A stretch of DNA of 19,126 nucleotides from Streptomyces sp. NRRL WC-3549 (GTDB lineage Bacteria; Actinomycetota; Actinomycetes; Streptomycetales; Streptomycetaceae), in assembly GCF_000721935.1 (NCBI RefSeq), contig NZ_KL585393.1, positions 2,464-21,589 on the forward strand, in the 5' to 3' direction. Both the position numbers and the translations under genes were made by a program. This document shows, one piece after another, positions 13,292 through 19,126 of the stretch; within the stretch, counting starts at the first letter, position 1; the number at the start of each line of letters is the position of its first letter. A model generated the notes under the pieces. That model was not told where the DNA came from. It did no database searches and worked only from the letters and a program-made list of their open reading frames with translations.

Positions 13292-16200
13292 GTGTCCTCC
13301 CGCATCACCGACCCGGAACAGCTCAAGGAGCTCCTCGGGATCCCGTTCACCCCGGAGCAGACGGCCTGCATCACCGCGCCGCCCGCCCCGCAGGTGATCG
13401 TCGCCGGCGCCGGTTCCGGCAAGACGACGGTCATGGCCGCCCGGGTGGTGTGGCTGGTCGGCACCGGACAGGTCGCCCCGGAACAGGTCCTGGGCCTCAC
13501 CTTCACCAACAAGGCGGCCGGAGAGCTCGCCGAGCGGGTCCGCAAGGCCCTCGTCGCGGCCGGGGTCACCGACCCGGATGTCATCGATCCGGACAACCCC
13601 CCCGGCGAACCCAGCATCTCCACCTATCACGCGTTCGCCGGCCGGCTGCTGACCGACCACGGCCTGCGGATCGGACTCGAACCCACCACCCGCCTCCTCG
13701 CCGACGCCACGCGCTACCAGCTCGCCGCCCGGGTGCTGCGCGAGGCCCCGGGCCCTTACCCCGCCCTGACCAGGTCCTTCCCCACCCTCGTCAGCGACCT
13801 GCTGGCCCTGGACGCCGAGCTCGCCGAACACCTCGTACACCCCGACGAACTGGCCCGGTACGACACCGGGCTGCTCGAAGCACTCGCCGGGGCCAAGCTC
13901 ACCAACGCGGAGCTGCGCAAGGTCCCCGAGACCTCCGAGGCCCGCCGGGAGCTGCTCGGACTGACCCGGCGCTACCGCGAGGCCAAGCGGAGCCGTGACC
14001 TGCTCGACTTCGGCGACCAGATCGCCCTCTCCGCCGAACTGGCCCTCACCCGCCCCGAGGTCGGCGCCCTCCTGCGGGACGAGTTCCGGGTCGTCCTGCT
14101 CGACGAGTACCAGGACACCTCCGTGGCCCAGCGGCTGCTGCTCTCGGCGCTCTTCGGCAGCGGCCCCGGAGGCGCCACGGGACACGCCGTCACCGCCGTG
14201 GGCGACCCGTGCCAGGCCATCTACGGCTGGCGAGGCGCATCCGTCGCCAACCTGGACGACTTCCCCCGGCACTTCCCGCACGCCGACGGCACCCCCGCCA
14301 CGCGCCACTCCCTCAGCGAGAACCGGCGCAGCGGCGGCCGTCTCCTCCACCTCGCCAACGGCCTCGCGGACCCCCTGCGCGCCATGCACGAGGGCGTCGA
14401 GGCCCTGCGGCCGGCGCCGGGAGCCGAGCGGGACGGGACCGTCCGCTGCGCCCTGCTGGCCACCCACGCCGAGGAGATCGACTGGCTCGGCGACTCACTC
14501 GCCCACCTCGTGCGGACCGGCACGGCTCCCGGGGAGATCGCCGTCCTGTGCCGCACCGCCGGCGACTTCCCCCGCATCCAGGCCGCACTCGTCGCCCGGG
14601 ACGTCCCGGTCGAGGTCGTCGGGCTCTCCGGGCTGCTGCACCTCCCGGAGGTCGCCGACCTCGTCGCCGTCTGCGAGGTGCTCCAGGACCCCGGCGCCAA
14701 CGCCTCCCTGGTCAGGCTGCTCACCGGTCCGCGCTGGCGGATCGGCCCCCGGGACCTCGCCCTGCTGGGGCGCCGGGCCCGCCTCCTGGTCCACCACGCC
14801 TCGCACGGGGACGACACCGACCCGGGCCGCCGGCTCGCGGAGGCCGTCGAGGGCGTCGACCCCGCCGAGGTGATCTCCCTCGCCGACGCCCTCGACACCT
14901 TCCTGGAATCGGGCGGCCACCAGGACGACCAGCTGCCGTTCTCGGCCGAGGCCCGCGTCCGGTACGCCCGGCTCGCCACCGAGCTGCGCGAACTGCGCCG
15001 GTCACTGGCCGATCCGCTCATGGACGTACTGCACCGGGTCCTCTCCACCACGGGCCTGGAGGTCGAGCTCTCCGCCTCGCCGCACGCGCTCGCCGCCCGG
15101 CGCCGGGAGACCCTCGCCAACTTCCTGGACGTCGCGGCCGGTTTCGCGGCGGTCGACGGGGAGGCCACCCTGCTCGCCTTCCTCGGCTTCCTGCGCACCG
15201 CCGCCCAGTACGAGAAGGGCCTGGACAACGCGCTGCCCGGCGGCGAGAACACCGTCAAGGTCCTCACCGCCCACAAGTCCAAGGGGCTGGAGTGGGACGT
15301 CGTCGCCGTACCCGGGCTCGTCAACGGCCAGTTCCCCAGCACCCAGTCCCGGGACGCCTGGACCGCGCAGTCCAAGGTCCTGCCGCACGCACTGCGCGGC
15401 GACGCGGCCACCCTCCCGGACGTCGCCTCCTGGGACGCCAAGGGGCTCAAGGCGTTCAAGGACGAGATGAAGGCGCACCAGCACACCGAGGAGCTGCGCC
15501 TGGGGTACGTCACCTTCACCCGGCCGCGCAGCCTGCTCCTCGGCTCCGGGCACTGGTGGGGCCCGTCCCAGAAGAAGCCCCGCGGTCCGTCCGCCTTCCT
15601 GGACGCGCTGTACGAGCACTGCGCGGCCGGCCACGGCGAGATCGAGGTCTGGGCGGACGAGCCCGGGCCGGACGAGCTAAATCCGGCCCTCCGGGAGCGG
15701 GAGGAGGAGCTGGCGTGGCCCCTGCCGCTGGACGAGACGTCCCTGGCCCGCCGCAGGGCCGCCCGCGACACCGTGCTGGCCCACCTGGAGAGCCTGGCCG
15801 CCGCACCGCCCGGCCCGGCGGCCCGGGACGGGCTTCCGGGACACGACGAGCCCGTGGACCCGCTGTACGGAGAGGAGCCGCCTCCGTACGAGGAGGAACC
15901 GCCGTACGAGGAGGAACCGCCGTACGACGAGGAGCCTCCGTACGAGGAGGAGCCTCCGTACGACGACGAGGAGGCCGCCTCACCCGAGCCGCGCGTCCCC
16001 AGCGCCCGTACCCCGTCCGACGGCCCTGACCTCACCCCCGAGGAGACCCGGACACTCGCCTCCTGGGACCGCGACCTCGACGCCCTGGCCGGTGAGCTGC
16101 GCCGGGCCCGCGCGACCGTGCACGACGTCGTCGTGCCCGCCTCGCTCTCGGCCACCCAGCTGCTGCACCTCGCCGACGACCCCGACGGCTTCGCCCGCGA

Positions 16201-16732
16201 GCTGGCCCGCCCCATGCCCAGGCCCCCCCAGCCCGCCGCCCGCCGGGGGACCCGGTTCCACGCCTGGGTGGAGTCCCGCTTCGAGGAACTGCCGCTGCCC
16301 ATGCTCGGCCCGGACGAGCTCCCCGGAGGCGACGACCGCGAGGCGGAGATCGCCGACGAGCGGGACCTCGCCGAGCTCAAGGAGGCGTTCGAGCGCACGG
16401 CGTACGCCCGGCGCACCCCGTACCGGGTCGAGACCCCGTTCCAGATCGTCCTGGCGGGCCGGGTGATCCGCGGCCGGATCGACGCGGTGTACCGCACGGG
16501 TGACGGTGACGAGATCGTGGACTGGAAGACCGCGCGGCACCGCACCGCCGACCCGCTCCAGCTCGCCGTCTACCGCCTGGCCTGGGCCGAACTGCACGGT
16601 CTCCCGCCGGAAGCGGTCACCGCGACCTTCCTCTACGTCCGCACCGGTGAGACCGTCCGGCCCACCGGACTGCCGGGCCGGGCGGAGCTGGAACGTCTCC
16701 TGCTGGACGAGCCACCTCCGCGGGGCCGATAG
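13292..16732 (+). CDS. adnB: AdnB-like ATP-dependent helicase-nuclease
   Basis: This intact 1146-aa protein has an N-terminal UvrD-like motor and a C-terminal RecB-type nuclease. Motor motifs: Walker A GAGSGKTT (39-46, Lys44), LTFTNKAA, Walker B DEYQD (271-275), GDPCQAIYGWRGAS, LTAHKSKGLEW, and a motif VI written VTFTRPRSLLL. The nuclease has His990 in GTRFHAWVE, Asp1064 in GRIDAVY, Asp1077 and Lys1079 in IVDWKTAR, then QLAVYRLAWA. Unlike AdnA it lacks the four-Cys cluster. Between the domains lies an acidic linker with five PPYEEE-type repeats. In mycobacteria AdnB is the lead motor of AdnAB and resects double-strand breaks. GTG 13292 is chosen because it lies 7 nt after the damage-type -10; no Shine-Dalgarno is present. 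GTG 13268 is in frame but overlaps the promoter. Confidence 0.93.
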   Translation: MSSRITDPEQLKELLGIPFTPEQTACITAPPAPQVIVAGAGSGKTTVMAARVVWLVGTGQVAPEQVLGLTFTNKAAGELAERVRKALVAAGVTDPDVIDPDNPPGEPSISTYHAFAGRLLTDHGLRIGLEPTTRLLADATRYQLAARVLREAPGPYPALTRSFPTLVSDLLALDAELAEHLVHPDELARYDTGLLEALAGAKLTNAELRKVPETSEARRELLGLTRRYREAKRSRDLLDFGDQIALSAELALTRPEVGALLRDEFRVVLLDEYQDTSVAQRLLLSALFGSGPGGATGHAVTAVGDPCQAIYGWRGASVANLDDFPRHFPHADGTPATRHSLSENRRSGGRLLHLANGLADPLRAMHEGVEALRPAPGAERDGTVRCALLATHAEEIDWLGDSLAHLVRTGTAPGEIAVLCRTAGDFPRIQAALVARDVPVEVVGLSGLLHLPEVADLVAVCEVLQDPGANASLVRLLTGPRWRIGPRDLALLGRRARLLVHHASHGDDTDPGRRLAEAVEGVDPAEVISLADALDTFLESGGHQDDQLPFSAEARVRYARLATELRELRRSLADPLMDVLHRVLSTTGLEVELSASPHALAARRRETLANFLDVAAGFAAVDGEATLLAFLGFLRTAAQYEKGLDNALPGGENTVKVLTAHKSKGLEWDVVAVPGLVNGQFPSTQSRDAWTAQSKVLPHALRGDAATLPDVASWDAKGLKAFKDEMKAHQHTEELRLGYVTFTRPRSLLLGSGHWWGPSQKKPRGPSAFLDALYEHCAAGHGEIEVWADEPGPDELNPALREREEELAWPLPLDETSLARRRAARDTVLAHLESLAAAPPGPAARDGLPGHDEPVDPLYGEEPPPYEEEPPYEEEPPYDEEPPYEEEPPYDDEEAASPEPRVPSARTPSDGPDLTPEETRTLASWDRDLDALAGELRRARATVHDVVVPASLSATQLLHLADDPDGFARELARPMPRPPQPAARRGTRFHAWVESRFEELPLPMLGPDELPGGDDREAEIADERDLAELKEAFERTAYARRTPYRVETPFQIVLAGRVIRGRIDAVYRTGDGDEIVDWKTARHRTADPLQLAVYRLAWAELHGLPPEAVTATFLYVRTGETVRPTGLPGRAELERLLLDEPPPRGR
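15881..15970 (+). repeat. Five 18-bp coding repeats (PPYEEE) in the AdnB linker
   Basis: Units start at 15881, 15899, 15917, 15935 and 15953 and encode PPYEEE, PPYEEE, PPYDEE, PPYEEE and PPYDDE. A degenerate unit (LYGEEP) precedes them. The period is in frame, so changes in copy number would lengthen or shorten the linker between motor and nuclease without breaking the gene. Confidence 0.95.
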
Positions 16733-16735
16733 GCT
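16730..16735 (+). promoter_or_regulatory. Possible -10 (TAGGCT) of the M20 gene, overlapping the adnB stop
   Basis: TAGGCT begins with the adnB stop codon TAG and is followed by 7 nt and ATG 16743, the same -10-to-start distance as at 9044 and 13284. It suggests a leaderless transcript. There is no TTGTCRGTG upstream and no clear -35, and no Shine-Dalgarno for 16743. Confidence 0.4.
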
Positions 16736-16742
16736 CAAGACC

Positions 16743-18133
16743 ATGAGCGACACCCCGGACAGCGCCGTCCGTACGTACATCCGGCACCACCGAACAGCCT
16801 TTCTCGACGACCTCGCCGAGTGGCTGCGCATCCCCTCCGTGTCCGCCCAGCCGGAGCACGACAAGGACGTACGGCGCAGTGCCGAATGGCTGTCCGCCGC
16901 GCTGAAGGAGACCGGTTTCCCGGTCACCGAGATCTGGGAGACCCCCGGCGCCCCGGCGGTCTTCGCCGAGTGGCCCTCGGACGACCCGGACGCACCCGTC
17001 GTGCTCGTCTACGGCCACCACGACGTGCAGCCGGCCGCCCGCGAGGACGGCTGGCACAGCGACCCCTTCGAACCGGAGGTCCGCGACGGCAGGATGTACG
17101 GACGCGGCGCCGCCGACGACAAGGGCCAGGTGTTCTTCCACACCCTGGGCGTCCGGGCGCACCTCGCCGCCACCGGCCGTACCGCCCCCGCCGTACACCT
17201 CAAGCTCCTCGTCGAAGGCGAGGAGGAGTCCGGCTCCCCGCACTTCCGCGAGCTGGTCGAACAGCGGGCGGACCGCCTCGCCGCCGACGCCGTGATCGTC
17301 TCCGACACCGGGATGTGGGACGAGGACACCCCGACCGTCTGCACCGGTATGCGCGGGCTCGCCGAGTGCGAGATCGAGCTGCACGGCCCGGCCCAGGACA
17401 TCCACTCCGGGTCGTTCGGCGGAGCGGTACCCAACCCGGCGACCGCCCTGGCCCGTCTGGTCGCCGAGCTCCACGACGCGGACGGCAGGGTCGCCGTCCC
17501 CGGCTTCTACGACGGCGTGGCCGAACTCACCGACACCGAGCGGGCCCTCTTCGCCCAGCTCCCCTTCGACGAGGAGAGGTGGCTGCGCACCGCCGCCTCG
17601 CAGGCCACCGCGGGCGAGGCCGGCTACTCCACCCTGGAGCGGCTCTGGGCCCGGCCCACCGCCGAGGCGGCATCGGCGGCGGCTACCAGGGCGCGGGCAG
17701 CAAGACCGTCGTCCCCGCGTCCGCGCTGGTGAAGCTGAGCTTCCGGCTCGTCGCCGGCCAGGACCCCGACCACGTCCAGAACGCCGTACGCGCCTGGGCC
17801 GAGGCCCGGATCCCGGCCGGAATCCGTCACCGGATCACCTTCGCGCCCGCCACCCGCCCCTGTCTGACCCCGCTGGACCACCCCGCCCTCCAGGCGGTCT
17901 CCCGCGCCATGGGGCGCGCCTTCGGCAAGGAGATCCTCTTCACCCGTGAGGGCGGCTCCGGGCCCGCCGCCGACCTCCAGGACGTGCTCGACGCCCCCGT
18001 CCTCTTCCTGGGCATCTCCGTACCGTCCGACGGCTGGCACGGCCCCGACGAGAAGGTCGAACTCGATCTCCTCCTCAAAGGAGCGGAAACCACCGCCCAC
18101 CTCTGGGGTGAGCTGGCCACCGCACTCCGCTGA
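16743..18133 (+). pseudogene. M20-family dipeptidase, frameshifted by an apparent 4-bp deletion
   Basis: The first frame (16743-17732, 329 aa) has the M20 metallopeptidase core: His92 in GHHDVQP, Asp125 in GAADDKG and the Glu cluster 160-162 in GEEESGS, which bind two zinc ions and supply the general base. At about 17667 the frame departs from the family pattern. Relatives read roughly RPT-x-EVNGIGGGY; here GAG is followed by GC and then GGCATC, as if TCAA had been lost from GTCAAC. The second frame then resumes with GIGGGYQGAGSKTV and runs to TGA 18131-18133, including the last metal-ligand His in GWHGPDEK. Restoring 4 bp gives a 464-aa protein of normal size. The truncated product would lose the final zinc ligand and part of the lid domain, so it should be inactive unless the shift is an artefact. 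Confidence 0.75.
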
Positions 18134-18166
18134 ATCTCTGAACGCCCGATCCACCCCCGGGGGAGT

Positions 18167-18172
18167 AGGAAG
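18167..18172 (+). promoter_or_regulatory. Ribosome binding site AGGAAG of nudC
   Basis: AGGAAG lies 5 nt before GTG 18178 and supports that start. Just upstream, CCCCCGGGGG (18154-18163) is a 10-bp palindrome close to the site. No separate promoter is evident in the 44-bp gap, so read-through from the dipeptidase is likely. Confidence 0.5.
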
Positions 18173-18177
18173 CACCT

Positions 18178-19126
18178 GTGAGCACCTTCGACAACGCCAC
18201 CGCGGACCGGCCCATCGGTCTCACCGCGCCCAGCGGCATCGACCGCGCCGCGCACCACCGGCTCGACGAGGCCTGGCTCGCCGCGGCCTGGAGCCACCCG
18301 ACGACCAGGGTCTTCGTCGTCTCCGGGGGCCAGGCGCTCATCGACGACACCCCGGACGGCGGCACCGAACTCGTCATGACGCCGTCCTTCGAGGCGCCGC
18401 TCACCGAGACGCACCGCTACTTCCTGGGCACCGACGAGAAAGGCGTGCGCTACTTCGCGCTCCAGAAGGACTCGCTGCCGGGCCGCATGGACCAGTCGGC
18501 ACGTCCGGCCGGGCTCCGCGAGGCCGGAATGCTCCTCGGTCCGCGGGACGGCGCGCTGATGGCGCACGCGGTGGCCCTGGAGAACTGGCAGCGGCTGCAC
18601 CGCTTCTGCTCACGCTGCGGCGAACGCACCGTGATCGCGGCGGCGGGCCACATCCGCCGCTGCCAGGCATGCGGGGCGGAGCACTACCCCCGGACGGACC
18701 CCGCGGTGATCATGCTCGTCACGGACGACCAGGACCGCGCCCTGCTGGGTCGCCAGGTGCACTGGCCCGAGGGCCGCTTCTCGACGCTCGCGGGCTTCGT
18801 CGAGCCGGGGGAGTCCATCGAGCAGGCCGTCGCCCGGGAGGTGTTCGAGGAGGCGGGCATCACCATCGCCGAGGTCGAGTACGTCGCCAGCCAGCCCTGG
18901 CCGTTCCCTTCCAGCCTGATGCTGGGCTTCATGGCGCGCGCCGGGTCCTCGGAGATCGAGGTCGACGGTGAGGAGATCGAGGAGGCGCGCTGGTTCTCCC
19001 GCGAGGAGCTGACGGCCGCCTTCGAGTCGGGCGAGGTCCTGCCGCCCTTCGGCCTCTCGATCGCCGCCCGCCTGATCGAGATCTGGTACGGCAAGCCGCT
19101 CCCCAGGCCGGGCGGTGCCGCGGCCT
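18178..19126 (+). CDS. nudC: NADH pyrophosphatase NudC (3' end beyond the window)
   Basis: GTG 18178 opens a frame with no stop before the window end (316 complete codons), which is about the full length of actinobacterial NudC. A four-Cys zinc ribbon is at Cys144/Cys147 (CSRC) and Cys162/Cys165 (CQAC). The Nudix box GX5EX7REVxEEAGI starts at Gly206 (GFVEPGE...REVFEEAGI). The NudC signature SQPWPFP at 238-244 distinguishes it from other Nudix enzymes. It hydrolyses NADH to NMNH and AMP, and family members remove NAD caps from RNA 5' ends. The C-terminus (IEIWYGKPLP) indicates only a few residues are missing. It follows the M20 gene by 44 bp on the same strand. Confidence 0.95.
   Translation, partial: MSTFDNATADRPIGLTAPSGIDRAAHHRLDEAWLAAAWSHPTTRVFVVSGGQALIDDTPDGGTELVMTPSFEAPLTETHRYFLGTDEKGVRYFALQKDSLPGRMDQSARPAGLREAGMLLGPRDGALMAHAVALENWQRLHRFCSRCGERTVIAAAGHIRRCQACGAEHYPRTDPAVIMLVTDDQDRALLGRQVHWPEGRFSTLAGFVEPGESIEQAVAREVFEEAGITIAEVEYVASQPWPFPSSLMLGFMARAGSSEIEVDGEEIEEARWFSREELTAAFESGEVLPPFGLSIAARLIEIWYGKPLPRPGGAAA

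Noticed and set aside
15881..15970. Possible CRISPR-like array
   Set aside because: The 18-bp units are contiguous, in frame and have no spacers. They encode the PPYEEE linker of AdnB.
14221..16545. A 774-codon minus-strand frame opposite adnB
   Set aside because: It is Ser/Arg-rich low complexity produced by the complement of the adnB codons, with no start signal or motif.
17664..17732. Programmed ribosomal frameshift in the dipeptidase
   Set aside because: There is no slippery heptamer, and the family residues Val-Asn are missing at the junction, which points to a deletion rather than recoding.

Overview
The window reads as chromosomal DNA from a Streptomyces-type actinomycete. GC is very high, nearly every third codon position is G or C, GTG starts are frequent, several starts look leaderless, and the gene families (MoeZ, TAP-like lipoprotein, AdnAB, M20 dipeptidase, NudC) are typical of core Streptomyces chromosome. 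I see no tRNA, rRNA, IS element, phage gene or CRISPR array.

Layout. (1) Positions 1-2998, plus strand: a polytopic membrane protein that probably enters from the left edge, an extended-SDR NAD-dependent epimerase/dehydratase preceded by a possible 18-codon leader ORF, and a spherulin-4 (GH135-like) protein, closely spaced as one operon. (2) 3083-4261: moeZ, preceded by a good sigma-R-type promoter (GGAAT-N18-GTT) and closed by a strong hairpin at 4280-4312. (3) 4367-8878, minus strand: a secreted TAP-like alpha/beta-hydrolase lipoprotein and a large fusion of an N-terminal membrane domain, a kinase-like domain and a PF03706 lipid-flippase domain. (4) 9052-16732, plus strand: a Cys-less MGMT-like protein (alkyltransferase-like, ATL) and two UvrD-motor/RecB-nuclease helicases resembling the actinobacterial AdnA and AdnB. 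(5) 16743 to the end: an M20 dipeptidase and nudC, which runs off the right edge a few codons before its expected stop.

The most notable signals are at small scale. Three genes carry frame-breaking indels. A perfect 20-bp tandem duplication (8616-8655) separates the flippase fusion from a well-placed Shine-Dalgarno and start at 8830. A 14-bp imperfect tandem duplication (12095-12122) splits adnA exactly between its motor and nuclease domains. An apparent 4-bp deletion (about 17667) truncates the M20 dipeptidase. Each can be 'repaired' on paper to restore one full-length family-like protein. They may be real mutations, repeat slippage or assembly error.

The ATL gene and adnB share an identically spaced promoter, TTGTCGGTG-N8-(T/C)AGNNT followed by 7 nt and the start codon. 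It matches the LexA-independent DNA-damage promoter (RecA-NDp, PafBC-dependent) known in actinobacteria. This points to a DNA-repair block (ATL plus AdnAB) with damage-inducible, leaderless transcripts, in which the AdnA partner appears broken in this sequence.
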